Notes: generated by a model not told the origin, from the letters alone. 64,000 bases of DNA from Streptomyces sp. CG1 (GCF_041080625.1 NZ_CP163518.1:2976001-3040000); one strand, 5' to 3'; positions 1 to 9,620 are shown, counted from the stretch's first letter. Numbers and translations: made by a program.

Positions 1-711
1 GAAGTCGAGCACGATCATGCCGCCGGACAGGCCGAGGGCGGTCTCCACGGAGTCGGTGAGGCGGCGCTTGGCGGAGTCCTTGACCGTGAGGCGGTCGACG
101 ACCACCTCGATGGTGTGCTTCTCCTGCTTCTTCAACGTCGGCGGGTCGGAGAGCTGGATCGTCTCGCCATCCACGCGCGCGCGGGAGTAACCCTTGGTCT
201 GGAGGTCGGCGAAGAGGTCGACGAACTCGCCCTTGCGCTCGCGCACCAGCGGCGACAGCACCTGGAAGCGGCTCCCCTCCGGCAGCTCCAGGACCTTGTC
301 CACGATGGCCTGCGGCGACTGGCGCGAGATCGGGCGGCCGCACTCGGGGCAGTGCGGCTTGCCGATGCGCGCGAAGAGCAGACGCAGATAGTCGTAGACC
401 TCGGTGATGGTGCCGACCGTCGAGCGCGGGTTGCGCGAGGTCGACTTCTGGTCGATGGAGACCGCCGGGGACAGGCCCTCGATGAAGTCGACGTCCGGCT
501 TGTCCATCTGGCCGAGGAACTGCCGGGCGTACGAGGAGAGCGATTCCACGTAGCGGCGCTGGCCCTCCGCGAAGATCGTGTCGAAGGCCAGGGAGGACTT
601 GCCCGACCCGGACAGGCCCGTGAAGACGATGAGCGAGTCACGAGGCAGGTCGAGCGACACATTCTTCAGGTTGTGCTCGCGCGCGCCACGGACGATGAGA
701 CGGTCGGCCAC
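1..711 (-). CDS. uvrA: UvrA, excinuclease ABC subunit A (5' part; gene runs off the left edge)
   Basis: This is the damage-recognition ATPase of nucleotide excision repair, which forms the UvrA2B complex in the cytoplasm. About 237 residues are visible, read from a GTG at 711. They open with [16 protein letters not shown] and contain the Walker A stretch [27 protein letters not shown], and the zinc-binding CPECGRP segment, all diagnostic of UvrA. The rest of the protein, including the second ATPase half, lies outside the window. A damage-type promoter (768-790) precedes it. The family call is very secure; the GTG start is chosen because it gives the standard UvrA N-terminus. Confidence 0.97.
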   Translation of the reverse strand, partial: MADRLIVRGAREHNLKNVSLDLPRDSLIVFTGLSGSGKSSLAFDTIFAEGQRRYVESLSSYARQFLGQMDKPDVDFIEGLSPAVSIDQKSTSRNPRSTVGTITEVYDYLRLLFARIGKPHCPECGRPISRQSPQAIVDKVLELPEGSRFQVLSPLVRERKGEFVDLFADLQTKGYSRARVDGETIQLSDPPTLKKQEKHTIEVVVDRLTVKDSAKRRLTDSVETALGLSGGMIVLDF

Positions 712-767
712 GCCGGTCCGCACCTTTCTTGAGAGAAGTGACAGGGGCGGGGCCCCCGTGCTTCTTC

Positions 768-790
768 AGACTAGGGGGAGCCACTGACAA
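768..790 (-). promoter_or_regulatory. RecA-NDp/PafBC-type promoter of uvrA
   Basis: On the minus strand the sequence reads TTGTCAGTG (790-782), eight bases, then TAGTCT (773-768). This matches the mycobacterial LexA-independent DNA-damage promoter (TTGTCRGTG-N8-TAnnnT) recognised through PafBC. The leader to the uvrA GTG is about 50 nt. The assignment is by motif match only. Confidence 0.75.
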
Positions 791-935
791 CGCCGGTCGG
801 ATTGCCCGGTTGCATAACAACCTCCGGCCATCCAGCATGCCCGACGCCGCCTCCGACGATATAGCACGTGCTTTCGATTAGCGGACGAGGTTCACCACCT
901 TCACCCAAAGGTGTGGCGGGGCTAGTGTCAGGCTC

Positions 936-1622
936 ATGATTGATCACGCTCATGACCTGGCATGTGTACGTGAAGCGACCGAACGGCTCCTCACAGCGGT
1001 CGCCAAACTGGACAACGCGTCGCTCGCCGAGCCGTCACGGCTCCCCGGCTGGACCCGCGGACACGTCCTCGCCCACCTCGCCCGTAACGCGGACGCGCTC
1101 GTGAACGTTCTCGAGGGCCGCCCGATGTACACGAGCGCCGAGGCGCGGGACGCCGACATCGAGCGGGGCGCCCCGCGCCCCCTCGACGCCCAGCTCGCCG
1201 ACCTGCGCGAGAGCACGGCTCGCTTCCAGGCGGCGGGGGACGCGCCGGCGGACTGGACGCGCACGGTGGAGCTGCGCAACGGCGTCACCGACTCGGCGTC
1301 CCGGCTGCCGTTCCGGCGGTGGGCCGAGGTCGAGCTGCACCATGTGGATCTCGGCATCGGGTACGAGCTGGAGGATGTTCCCGCGGAGTTCGTCGAGCGC
1401 GAGATCGGCTTCCTGGCGGACCGCTTCGCCGGGCACAAGGAGGTGCCCTCGACCGGCCTCGCCGCCGGCGACGGCCGGTCCTGGACCACCGGCGGCGGCG
1501 CGGCGGGCGGACCGGTCGCGGTCGAGGGTACGGCCGCCGACCTGCTGGGCTGGCTCGCCGGGCGGCGCGACGGCTCCCGTCTGACCACGAACGGCACGCT
1601 GCCGCAGCTGCCTCCGCTGTAG
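936..1622 (+). CDS. Maleylpyruvate isomerase-family mycothiol-dependent enzyme
   Basis: A 228-residue protein of the DinB/MDMPI fold, which uses mycothiol, the actinobacterial thiol cofactor. The N-terminal half holds LPGWTRGHVLAHLARNADAL. His47, Glu131 and His135 (AEVELHHVDLG) are in the places expected for the metal-binding triad. The substrate cannot be told from sequence; true maleylpyruvate isomerase is only one member of a large family. A TAGTGT -10-like hexamer at about 921-926 lies 9 nt before the ATG, suggesting a leaderless transcript. It reads towards the metallo-hydrolase gene 45 nt downstream and may share its transcript. Confidence 0.88.
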   Translation: MIDHAHDLACVREATERLLTAVAKLDNASLAEPSRLPGWTRGHVLAHLARNADALVNVLEGRPMYTSAEARDADIERGAPRPLDAQLADLRESTARFQAAGDAPADWTRTVELRNGVTDSASRLPFRRWAEVELHHVDLGIGYELEDVPAEFVEREIGFLADRFAGHKEVPSTGLAAGDGRSWTTGGGAAGGPVAVEGTAADLLGWLAGRRDGSRLTTNGTLPQLPPL

Positions 1623-1667
1623 GCCGCCGACGGTCCACGGGCCCCTCCCCGCTATAGGCTGATCACC

Positions 1668-2324
1668 ATGACGTACACCGGAGAGGTCAGGGTCGGCGGA
1701 CCGGCGGATGTGCACGAGCTGAAAGACCTGATGATCACGAAGATCGCGGTCGGCCCGATGAACAACAACGCCTATCTGCTGCGTTGCCGGGCCACCGACG
1801 AGCAGCTTCTGATCGACGCGGCCAACGAGGCGGAGACGCTCCTCGGCATGATCGGTGACGACGGCATCGCGTCCGTCGTCACCACGCATCAGCACGGCGA
1901 CCACTGGCAGGCGCTCGCCGAGGTCGCCGCCGCCACGGGCGCGCGTACGTACGCCGGCCGGGAGGACGCCCCGGGTATCCCGGTGCCCACCGATGTCCTG
2001 GTGAACGACGGCGACGTCATCAGGGTGGGGCAAGTGGAACTCACCGCGCGGCATCTCGTCGGGCACACCCCGGGTTCGATCGCCCTGGTCTACGACGACC
2101 CGCACGGCCACCCGCACGTCTTCACCGGCGACTGCCTCTTCCCGGGCGGCGTCGGCAACACGCGCAAGGACCCGAAGGCCTTCGCCAGCCTGATCCACGA
2201 CGTGGAGACGAAGATCTTCGACGCGCTCCCGGACGAGACCTGGGTGTATCCCGGGCACGGCAATGACACGACGCTGGGAGCGGAACGGCCGCATCTGCCG
2301 GAGTGGCACGCGCGCGGGTGGTGA
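1668..2324 (+). CDS. Metallo-beta-lactamase-fold hydrolase (glyoxalase II-like)
   Basis: A 218-residue cytoplasmic MBL-fold protein. The zinc-binding signature HxHxDH appears as THQHGDHW near residues 65-72, followed by the later ligands in GHTPGS, FTGDCLFPGG and VYPGHGND. This is the glyoxalase II/hydroxyacylglutathione-hydrolase-like branch; in an organism using mycothiol the substrate is probably a mycothiol or other thioester, but that is inference. The last codons (RGW-stop) lie in the first copy of a 20-bp tandem repeat that continues beyond the stop, so the C-terminal tail may have been remodelled by repeat growth. Confidence 0.9.
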   Translation: MTYTGEVRVGGPADVHELKDLMITKIAVGPMNNNAYLLRCRATDEQLLIDAANEAETLLGMIGDDGIASVVTTHQHGDHWQALAEVAAATGARTYAGREDAPGIPVPTDVLVNDGDVIRVGQVELTARHLVGHTPGSIALVYDDPHGHPHVFTGDCLFPGGVGNTRKDPKAFASLIHDVETKIFDALPDETWVYPGHGNDTTLGAERPHLPEWHARGW

Positions 2325-2392
2325 ACGCCGGGCGCGGGTGGTGAATGCCAGGCGCGAGCGCTGAGTGCCGGGCACGGGTGGTGAACGCCACG
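2313..2392. repeat. Four tandem copies of a 20-bp unit
   Basis: Exact 20-bp periodicity: units at 2313-2332, 2333-2352, 2353-2372 and 2373-2392, consensus CGCGGGTGGTGAACGCCGGG. The first unit includes the stop codon of the MBL gene. The remaining stretch to 2690 shows no convincing gene; it is GC-rich and should hold the promoter of the ABC importer. Confidence 0.9.
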
Positions 2393-2690
2393 CGCGTTTT
2401 CACCGCGCGCGCCCCGTGTGAACTTTTCGCACACGTCGGGGGCGCGTGCGCGCTCCCGACGCGCCCCGTCACGCGGTCAACTGGGAGCAGCGCCGCAGAG
2501 GATGACGGCTCCTGTGCGGTAGGGCCGCCGGTCTCCACCCCGCCCTCGGCCGGCGGCCCTGGCCAAAGACCCGCGCCGTGCGCGTCGTTCACACGGCTGC
2601 CGTTCACACGGCTGCAACACCCGCTCCCACTATGCGAACAGTTGTGGTTGTGACCTGGACAAACGGGGGGTCGGCTGTCAATCTCCCGCC

Positions 2691-3590
2691 ATGTATCTCG
2701 CCCCCCGCACCCTGCGTGCCCGCGCCCTGCGCCGCGCGCTGGCCGCCGCCACCGTAGCCCTGCTCGCCACCGCTGTCGGCTGTGCTCCGCAGCCCGAGGA
2801 CAAGGCGTCGGCAGGCGCCTCCGGCTCGGCCGCGAAGAGCTGCGCCAAGGGCAAGTTGGCCACCGAGACGTCCGGGAAGCTCACGGTCGCGACGGACGAG
2901 CCTGCGTATGAGCCCTGGTTCAAGGACGGCAAGCCGGCGAACGGCAAGGGCTTCGAGTCGGCGGTCGCCTACGCCGTGGCCCGGCAGTTGGGTTACGACA
3001 AGAGCGCGGTCGTCTGGCAGAGCGTGCCGTTCAACAAGGCGTTCGCGCCTGGCGTGAAGACTTTCGACTTCGACATCAACCAGGTGTCGATCAGCGCCGA
3101 GCGCAAGAAGGCCGTCGACTTCTCCTCCGGTTACTACGACGTGCGCCAGGCCGTCATCGCGCTGAAGGGCGGCAAGGCCGCCAAGGCGACGAGCATCGCG
3201 GACCTGAAAGACCTCAAGCTCGGTGCCCAGGTGGGCACGACGAGCCTCGACTACATCACCGACGTGGTGAAGCCCAAGCAGGAGGCCGCCGCGTTCGCGA
3301 AGAACGACCAGGCCAAGTCGGCGCTGCAGAACGGCCAGGTCGACTCCATCGTCGTCGATCTGCCGACCGCTTTCTACATCACCTCGGCCGAGGTGACGAA
3401 CGCGAAGATCGTCGGCCAGTTCGAGAACCAGGGCGGCGCACCGGAGCAGTTCGGGCTGGTGCTGGACAAGGGCAGCGCGCTGACCTCGTGCGTGAGCGGC
3501 GCCGTGGACGCCCTGCGCAAGGACGGCACGCTGGCGAAGCTCGAGAAGCAGTGGCTCTCCGACGCCGTCGACGCCCCGGTGCTCAAGTGA
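2691..3590 (+). CDS. Amino-acid ABC transporter substrate-binding lipoprotein
   Basis: A 299-residue extracellular solute-binding protein of family 3 (polar amino acid uptake). It starts with an Arg-rich signal peptide and a lipobox, ATAVGC, with the lipidated Cys at residue 31. The periplasmic-binding-protein core follows (KLTVATDEPAYEPWF, FDFDINQVSISAERKKAVDFSSGYYDV, GAQVGTTSLDYI). It is the first gene of an importer operon: its TGA overlaps the GTG of the permease gene. The ligand is likely a polar amino acid; which one is not visible. Confidence 0.93.
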   Translation: MYLAPRTLRARALRRALAAATVALLATAVGCAPQPEDKASAGASGSAAKSCAKGKLATETSGKLTVATDEPAYEPWFKDGKPANGKGFESAVAYAVARQLGYDKSAVVWQSVPFNKAFAPGVKTFDFDINQVSISAERKKAVDFSSGYYDVRQAVIALKGGKAAKATSIADLKDLKLGAQVGTTSLDYITDVVKPKQEAAAFAKNDQAKSALQNGQVDSIVVDLPTAFYITSAEVTNAKIVGQFENQGGAPEQFGLVLDKGSALTSCVSGAVDALRKDGTLAKLEKQWLSDAVDAPVLK

Positions 3591-4522
3591 CGGTCGCCAA
3601 GGGCGAGTCGGCCCGGGAGGGGACCGACGGCGAGGACGGCATGAAGGGTGGCGCCACCGACGGCGCCACCGGTGATGGCTACGTACCCTCCGAACGGCGG
3701 CTGGAGCGCGAGCGCTACAAACGCGCGCGTGCCCACCGCGCCACGGCCGTCGCGGCGCTCTCCACTCTGGTCTCGGCCATCGTGCTGTATCTGGTCGTGG
3801 TCGACGCGCCGGGTTGGCCGCGCACCAAGGAGACGTTCTTCAGCGCACAGTACGCGCGCGAGGCGCTGCCGAAGGTCCTCGAAGGGCTGTGGCTGAACGT
3901 CCGCCTGCTCGCGGTCTGCGGCGTCGCCGTACTGGTCCTCGGGATGCTGATCGCGATCGCCCGCACCCTGCGCGGCCCGGTCTTCTTCCCGCTGCGAGTG
4001 CTGGCGGCCGCCTACACCGACTTCTTCCGCGGCCTCCCTCTGATCATCAACCTGATGATCGTGGTCCTGGGCGTTCCGGCGCTGCGGCTGCAGGGCGTGA
4101 CGGTCGATCCGGTGCTCCTGGGCGGTACGGCGCTGACGCTGACGTACTCGGCGTACGTGGCCGAGGTGTTCCGGGCCGGCATCGAGTCGATCCACCCCTC
4201 GCAGCGCGCAGCAGCCCGCTCGCTGGGCCTGACCAGCCGCCAGGCCCTGCGCTACGTCGTCCTCCCCCAGGCGGTACGGCGTCAGGTGCCGCCGCTGCTG
4301 AACGACCTGGTGTCGCTGCAGAAGGACACCGGTCTGGTGTCGATCGGCGGTGCGGTGGACGCCGTGCGGGCCGCCGACATCATCGTGGGCCGCAGTCTGA
4401 ACTACACGCCGTACATCGTCGCGGGGCTGGTGTTCGTGGCGCTGACCATTCCGATGACCCGCTTCACGGACTGGGTGACGGCCCGGATGGACCGGCAGCG
4501 GGACCAGGGAGGATCGCTATGA
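3587..4522 (+). CDS. Amino-acid ABC transporter permease
   Basis: A HisM/GlnP-type inner-membrane subunit of about 311 residues. I chose the GTG at 3587 because it overlaps the preceding TGA (GTGA) and keeps the operon coupled; an ATG at 3641 (MKGG) is possible. A hydrophilic N-terminal stretch of about 55 residues precedes the first membrane helix. The EAA loop that contacts the ATPase is clear: FRAGIESIHPSQRAAARSLG. Several hydrophobic helices are visible (LLAVCGVAVLVLGMLIAIA, YIVAGLVFVALTI). It overlaps the ATPase gene by ATGA. Confidence 0.92.
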   Translation: MTVAKGESAREGTDGEDGMKGGATDGATGDGYVPSERRLERERYKRARAHRATAVAALSTLVSAIVLYLVVVDAPGWPRTKETFFSAQYAREALPKVLEGLWLNVRLLAVCGVAVLVLGMLIAIARTLRGPVFFPLRVLAAAYTDFFRGLPLIINLMIVVLGVPALRLQGVTVDPVLLGGTALTLTYSAYVAEVFRAGIESIHPSQRAAARSLGLTSRQALRYVVLPQAVRRQVPPLLNDLVSLQKDTGLVSIGGAVDAVRAADIIVGRSLNYTPYIVAGLVFVALTIPMTRFTDWVTARMDRQRDQGGSL

Positions 4523-5277
4523 GCGACACAGACGCGCCAGTCCTGCGCATGGAGTCCGTCCGCAAGACCTTCGGCGGCTCCGTAGTGCTGCGGGACGTCG
4601 GTCTGGAGGTCGCACCGCACACGGTGACCGCACTGATCGGCGCCTCCGGCTCGGGCAAGTCCACGCTGCTGCGCTGTGCCAACCTCCTGGAGGAGATCGA
4701 TGACGGCGCGATCTGGCTGGACGGCGAGGAGATCACCGATCCGCGCGTCGACCAGGACGCGGTGCGGCGCCGGATCGGCGTGGTCTTCCAGGCGTACAAC
4801 CTCTTCCCGCACATGAGCGTGCTGGACAACATCACGCTGGCCCCGCGCCGGGTGCACGGCGTCTCCCGTGCGGAGGCCGAGGAACGGGCCAGGGAGCTGC
4901 TGGAGCGTCTCGGACTGGGTGCGAAGGCGGATGCCTACCCCGACCGGCTCAGCGGCGGTCAGCAGCAGCGTGTGGCGATCGTACGGGCGCTTGCCGTGCG
5001 GCCGCGGCTGTTGCTGCTGGACGAGATCACGGCGGCGCTCGACCCCGAACTCGTGGGCGAGGTGCTGGAGGTGGTCCGGGGTCTGAAGGGCGACGGCATG
5101 ACCATGGTGCTGGCGACGCACGAGATGGGCTTCGCGCGGGACGTCGCCGACCAGGTTTGTTTTCTGGACGGTGGAGTCGTGCTGGAGCGCGGCACGGCCG
5201 AGCAGGTCTTCGGTGACCCGCAGCAGGAGCGCACGCGGCGCTTCCTGCGGCGGATCATGGAGGCCGGCCGGCTGTAG
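4519..5277 (+). CDS. Amino-acid ABC transporter ATP-binding protein
   Basis: A 252-residue GlnQ-type ATPase. Motifs in order: Walker A GASGSGKST (about 40-48), Q-loop VFQAYNLFPH, signature LSGGQQQRVAIVRAL, Walker B LLLLDEITAALDPE, H-loop THEMGFA. A GGGAGG ribosome-binding site lies just upstream of the ATG, which overlaps the permease stop codon. It completes the three-gene importer with the lipoprotein and permease. All catalytic motifs are intact, so the transporter should be functional. Confidence 0.95.
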   Translation: MSDTDAPVLRMESVRKTFGGSVVLRDVGLEVAPHTVTALIGASGSGKSTLLRCANLLEEIDDGAIWLDGEEITDPRVDQDAVRRRIGVVFQAYNLFPHMSVLDNITLAPRRVHGVSRAEAEERARELLERLGLGAKADAYPDRLSGGQQQRVAIVRALAVRPRLLLLDEITAALDPELVGEVLEVVRGLKGDGMTMVLATHEMGFARDVADQVCFLDGGVVLERGTAEQVFGDPQQERTRRFLRRIMEAGRL

Positions 5278-5317
5278 CGACGCGGCGGCCCGGTCTGCCG
5301 GTTCCGGCTACGCGTCG
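5278..5317. terminator. Possible weak bidirectional hairpin between convergent genes
   Basis: CGACGCG (5278-5284) can pair with CGCGTCG (5311-5317) around a 26-nt GC-rich loop. It sits between the ABC ATPase and aroQ stop codons. The stem is short, so confidence is low. Confidence 0.3.
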
Positions 5318-5781
5318 GCCTGGGCTTCGCCCACCAGGGCGGCCACGCGCTCCACGCCGAACACATAGCCCTGCACTCCGCATCCGGCGATCACGCCGTC
5401 CGCGCGCAGCGAGACATAGGAGTGGTGCCGAAACGACTCGCGCTGGTGGATGTTGGAGATGTGCACCTCCAGGACGGGCATGCCGTCACAGGTGTTGAGT
5501 GCGTCCAGAATCGCGACCGACGTGTGGGAGTAGGCACCGGGGTTGATGACGATCCCGCTGTGGTTCAAGCGCGCCTCGTGGATCCAGTCGACCAACTCGC
5601 CCTCATGGTTGGACTGCCGGAAGTCCACCGTGCCGCCGTGCGCGGCCGCGGCCTTGGCGCACAGCGCCTCGACGTCGGCCAGAGTGTCCCTGCCGTAGAT
5701 CTCGGGCTGGCGCTGGCCGAGCAGGTTCAGGTTGGGCCCGTTGAGGATCATGATCGGGGCGTTGGCCAGGGTGCGGGGCAC
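5308..5781 (-). CDS. aroQ: 3-dehydroquinate dehydratase, type II
   Basis: A 157-residue cytoplasmic enzyme of the shikimate pathway that removes water from 3-dehydroquinate. The type II signatures are present: [19 protein letters not shown] near the start with the catalytic Tyr, the [13 protein letters not shown] segment, and the catalytic His region [17 protein letters not shown]. Length is normal for the dodecameric type II enzyme. It is convergent with the ABC importer and divergent from the MFS gene. Rest of the shikimate genes are not in the window. Confidence 0.95.
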   Translation of the reverse strand: MPRTLANAPIMILNGPNLNLLGQRQPEIYGRDTLADVEALCAKAAAAHGGTVDFRQSNHEGELVDWIHEARLNHSGIVINPGAYSHTSVAILDALNTCDGMPVLEVHISNIHQRESFRHHSYVSLRADGVIAGCGVQGYVFGVERVAALVGEAQADA

Positions 5782-5955
5782 GGTTCCTCCGGTCCGTTCG
5801 GGGCGGTACGTCCACGACCGCCGCTCGCACCCGGTCTATCACGGTGGCCACAGCGGACGACGAGCCGCGCGCCATCGCCTCGGCGCACACTCCGGTCGCT
5901 TCGTCACCTCCACGCGCCCCCGTAACCCGTGATCACCGTGGGTAGTTGACGCAGC

Positions 5956-7260
5956 ATGGCACCTGCACGCACCGTAAGCACACCGTCGATGCTGCGGCTC
6001 GCCGCGGCCTCCCTGGCGGGGACCGCGATCGAGTTCTACGACTTCTTCGTCTACGGCACGGCGGCCGCCCTGGTCCTGGGGCCGCTGTTCTTCCCGACGT
6101 TCTCGCCCCTCGCGGGGACGCTGGCGGCGTTCGCGACCTTCGGGGCGGGGTTCGTGGCCCGGCCGCTGGGCTCCGTGTTGTTCGGGCACCTCGGCGACCG
6201 GCGCGGACGGCGGCCGGTGCTGGTTCTCTCGCTGCTGCTCACGGGTGCCTCGACGGTCGCGGTGGGCTGCCTGCCGTCGTACGGATCGATCGGCGTCGCC
6301 GCGCCCGCGCTGCTGCTCGTGCTGCGTTTCCTGCAGGGTCTCGGCCTCGGCGGGGAGTGGGGCGGAGCGGTGCTGCTGACCGCCGAGCACGCACCGCCCG
6401 AGCGACGCGCCCTGTGGTCCAGCTTTCCGCAGGTGGGGCCCGCGCTCGGGTTCGTGCTCGCCAACGGGGTGGTGCTCGCGCTGTCGGCGACGCTGTCCGA
6501 CGCCGAGTTCGCGCGCTGGGGGTGGCGGGTGCCGTTCTGGGCGGCCGGGGCGCTGGCGCTGGGCGGGCTGTGGCTGCGCTCCTCGCTCGCCGAGAGTCCT
6601 CGGTTTCTGGAGATCGACGACCACGCGCGCGTGCCGTTCGTCGAGGTCGTACGGCATCACGGTCGGCTGGTACTGCTGACGGCCGGGGCGCTGGCCGCGG
6701 GGTACGCGGTCTTCTACGCGGTGACGACCTGGTCGCTGGCGTACGCGACGGAGCGGCTCGCGGTGAGCCGGACGGTGATGCTGACCTGTGTCATGGCCGC
6801 GGTGGTGGTGAAGGCGTCTCTCACGCCGTTCATGGCGGTGCTCGGCGACCGCTACGGGCGCCGGCCGATGTGCCTGACGGGGTGCGCGGCCTGCTGCCTG
6901 TGGATGCTGCCGATGGTGGCGCTGCTGGCCACCGGCCAGCCACTGCTGATGTTCCTCGGCATCCTGGGTGCGCTGGTCTCCTTCATCACCATGTTCGCGG
7001 TGATCGCCGCCTATCTTCCGGAGCTGTACGAGGCGCGCGTGCGCTGCACGGGCGCCGCGGTGGGCTACAACCTCGGCGGGGTTCTGGGCGGTGCTCTCAC
7101 CCCGATCGTGGCCACGGCGCTCGCGGAGCACAGCGGGCGGGTCCCCTGGAGCGTGGGCGTCTATCTCACGGGCGTCGCGCTGCTCAGCCTCGTGTGTTTC
7201 GCCCTGTTGCCCGAGACCCGCCCGATGCCCGTACCGGCGGTGGAGCCGGCGACGGGCTGA
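5956..7260 (+). CDS. MFS transporter, MHS (metabolite:H+ symporter) type
   Basis: A 434-residue membrane protein with about twelve hydrophobic segments. The MHS-family features are visible: the opening GTAIEFYDFFVYGTAAALV, the loop FGHLGDRRGRRPVL between helices 2 and 3, RFLQGLGLGGEWGGAVLL, and the repeat motif LGDRYGRRPM in the second half. MHS members carry organic acids, betaines or sugars with protons; the substrate cannot be predicted. It is monocistronic and convergent with the Ca2+/H+ exchanger gene. Confidence 0.9.
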   Translation: MAPARTVSTPSMLRLAAASLAGTAIEFYDFFVYGTAAALVLGPLFFPTFSPLAGTLAAFATFGAGFVARPLGSVLFGHLGDRRGRRPVLVLSLLLTGASTVAVGCLPSYGSIGVAAPALLLVLRFLQGLGLGGEWGGAVLLTAEHAPPERRALWSSFPQVGPALGFVLANGVVLALSATLSDAEFARWGWRVPFWAAGALALGGLWLRSSLAESPRFLEIDDHARVPFVEVVRHHGRLVLLTAGALAAGYAVFYAVTTWSLAYATERLAVSRTVMLTCVMAAVVVKASLTPFMAVLGDRYGRRPMCLTGCAACCLWMLPMVALLATGQPLLMFLGILGALVSFITMFAVIAAYLPELYEARVRCTGAAVGYNLGGVLGGALTPIVATALAEHSGRVPWSVGVYLTGVALLSLVCFALLPETRPMPVPAVEPATG

Positions 7261-7282
7261 CCGGCCGAGGCCGGGCGGACGG

Positions 7283-8383
7283 CTACGGGTTGATCGCCAG
7301 TTCCAGGTAGGCCGCGAAGATCACCAGATGGACTCCGCCCTGCAGCGGTGTGGCCCGCCCGGGCACCACAGTGAGGGAGCTGACCACGACGGTCAGCGCG
7401 AGCAGCAGCATGTGGGTCGAGCCGAGGCCGAGGACGAGTGGTCCGGACAGCCAGACGGAGGCGAGGGCGACGGCCGGGATGGTCAGACCGATGCTGGCCA
7501 TGGCCGAGCCGAGTGCGAGGTTGAGGCTGGTCTGCACCCGGTCGCGGCGTGCGGAGCGCAGTGCGGCGATCGTCTCCGGCAGCAGGACGAGCAGGGCGAT
7601 GATCACACCGACGACGGCGTGGTGGAGGCCGGCCGCCTCCACACCCGACTCGATGGTGGGCGACACGCCCTTGGCCAGGCCCACCACGCCGATCAGGGCC
7701 AGGCCGAGCAGGCCGAGGCTGATCCAGGCGGTGCGCGCGGACGGCGGTGTGGCGTGGCCGTCGGCGGTGATCACCTCGCCCTGCCTGGTGATCGGCAGGA
7801 AGTAGTCGCGGTGGCGCACGGTCTGGGTCGTCACGAACAAGCCGTACAGGATCAGTGACGACACCGCGGCGAAGGTCAGCTGCACCGAGGAGAACTCGGG
7901 TCCGGGCTTGCTGGTGGTGAAGGTGGGCAGCACCAGGCTGAGGGTGGCGAGCGTCGCCACGGTCGCCAGGGCGGCGCCGGTGCCCTCGGGATTGAAGACC
8001 GCGGTGCCGTGCCGCAGGGAGGCCACGAGCAGGCAGACGCCGACAATGCCGTTGCAGGTGATCATCACGGCGGCGAACACGGTGTCCCTGGCCAGAGTGG
8101 AACTCTTGTCGCCGCCGTCGGCCATGAGGGTGACGATCAGGGCCACTTCGATGATCGTGACGGCTACGGCGAGCACCAGGGAGCCGAAAGGCTCGCCCAC
8201 GCGGTGGGCGACGACTTCGGCGTGGTGCACGGCCGCCAGGACGGAGCCGGCGAGCACCAGGGTCACCAGCCCGACGACCGCGCCCGGCAGGTCACGGCCC
8301 CAGGTGAAGGCCAGCAGGACGACCGCGAAGACCGGCACGAGGATCGTCCATCGCCGGGTGAGCGACCGGAGCCGAGTGATCAT
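7283..8383 (-). CDS. Ca2+/H+ (cation:proton) exchanger, ChaA/CaCA type
   Basis: About 366 residues with roughly ten membrane helices. The two acidic alpha-repeat motifs of the CaCA superfamily are recognisable: GEPFGSLVLAVAVTIIEVALI near residues 65-85 and IALLVLLPETIAALRSARRDRVQTSLNLALGSAMA in the second half. I chose the ATG at 8383 (MITRLRSL) rather than the longer frame, because the upstream 23 codons do not look like protein. Likely role is extrusion of Ca2+ or another cation using the proton gradient. Confidence 0.87.
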   Translation of the reverse strand: MITRLRSLTRRWTILVPVFAVVLLAFTWGRDLPGAVVGLVTLVLAGSVLAAVHHAEVVAHRVGEPFGSLVLAVAVTIIEVALIVTLMADGGDKSSTLARDTVFAAVMITCNGIVGVCLLVASLRHGTAVFNPEGTGAALATVATLATLSLVLPTFTTSKPGPEFSSVQLTFAAVSSLILYGLFVTTQTVRHRDYFLPITRQGEVITADGHATPPSARTAWISLGLLGLALIGVVGLAKGVSPTIESGVEAAGLHHAVVGVIIALLVLLPETIAALRSARRDRVQTSLNLALGSAMASIGLTIPAVALASVWLSGPLVLGLGSTHMLLLALTVVVSSLTVVPGRATPLQGGVHLVIFAAYLELAINP

Positions 8384-8534
8384 GCCGCGATGGTCGCAGA
8401 GACGTACAGGGTTCGCATTCCGTTCTTTTCGGATACCTTGCATCCTTTCCACCCCGAGGCCCGACAGCGACGGGAGCGGGTACCTGCTTCACGCAGCCCC
8501 GCTCCCGTAACGGTCGTACCTGTCGCGGGCTTGG

Positions 8535-9536
8535 TCAGGCGTCGACGCTGTCCTTCGGGGTGCATTCGCCGCCGGTGTGCGCCGCCTCGACGGCGGCCTT
8601 CTTCCTGGTGGCCATCAGGCTGGTGATGGTCGTCACGACCAGGACCGCGCAGATCACGCCGAGCGAGACCGGGATGCTGATCTCGGGGACATGGACGCCG
8701 GACTCATGCAAGGCGTGCAGCACCAGCTTGACGCCGATGAAGCCGAGGATGATCGACAGGCCGTACGAGAGGTGGACCAGCTTCTTCAGCAGGCCGCCGA
8801 TGAGGAAGTACAGCTGTCGCAGGCCCATGAGAGCGAAGGCGTTGGCAGTGAAGACGATGTACGGATCCTGGGTCAGACCGAAGATCGCGGGGATGGAGTC
8901 CAGGGCGAACAGGACATCCGTGGTGCCGATGGCGAGCATCACGACCAGCATCGGGGTCATGACCCGCTTGCCGTTCTGCTGGATCCACAGCTTGGTGCCG
9001 TGGTACCGGTCAGCCACGCCGAACCTGCGCTCCGCGGCCTTCAGCAGCTTGTTCTCCTCGTACTCCTCGTCCTCCTCGTCGGCGCGGGCCTCCTGGATGA
9101 GCTTCCAGGCGGTCCAGATCAGGAAGGCGCCGAAGAGGTAGAACACCCAGGAGAAGCTGGCGATGATCGCGGCTCCCGCAGCGATGAAGACGGCCCGCAG
9201 GACCAGGGCTATGAGCACGCCGACGAGCAGGACGCGCTGCTGGTACTGCGTGGGAACCGCGAACTTCGCCATGATCAGGACGAAGACGAAGAGGTTGTCG
9301 ACGCTGAGCGACTTCTCGGTGATGAATCCGGCGAAGAACTCGCCGGCCGGCTGTCCGCCGCCGAAGAGAAGGAGGCCGAGGCCGAAGAGCCCGGCCAGGG
9401 TGATCCAGACGACGGTCCAGATACCGGCTTCCCTGATCGACACCTCATGGGGCTTGCGCCCGATGAAGAAATCGACCGCGATCAGGGTGGCGAGACCCAC
9501 GATGGTCAGGACCCACAGGGTCACGGAGACTTCCAC
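8535..9536 (-). CDS. TerC family integral membrane protein
   Basis: A 333-residue protein with about nine membrane segments. The TerC hallmark FITEKSLSVDNLFVFVLIM (metal-binding Asp/Glu) and its second copy IGTTDVLFALDSIPAIFGLT are clear. A very acidic loop (ADEEDEEYEENK) separates them. The GTG at 9536 is preceded by GGAGG and is preferred to the longer open frame. TerC proteins take part in metal (Mn2+) export and tellurite or stress resistance; two TerD-type genes follow upstream on the same strand, which supports a stress role. Confidence 0.92.
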   Translation of the reverse strand: MEVSVTLWVLTIVGLATLIAVDFFIGRKPHEVSIREAGIWTVVWITLAGLFGLGLLLFGGGQPAGEFFAGFITEKSLSVDNLFVFVLIMAKFAVPTQYQQRVLLVGVLIALVLRAVFIAAGAAIIASFSWVFYLFGAFLIWTAWKLIQEARADEEDEEYEENKLLKAAERRFGVADRYHGTKLWIQQNGKRVMTPMLVVMLAIGTTDVLFALDSIPAIFGLTQDPYIVFTANAFALMGLRQLYFLIGGLLKKLVHLSYGLSIILGFIGVKLVLHALHESGVHVPEISIPVSLGVICAVLVVTTITSLMATRKKAAVEAAHTGGECTPKDSVDA

Positions 9537-9620
9537 TGCACCTCCGGCATCAGTCACGGCAAACACGTCAGCGTCGTCGCTGCCGGAGGTCTCTTCCACC
9601 CGCCATGGGCCGACGCCCCG

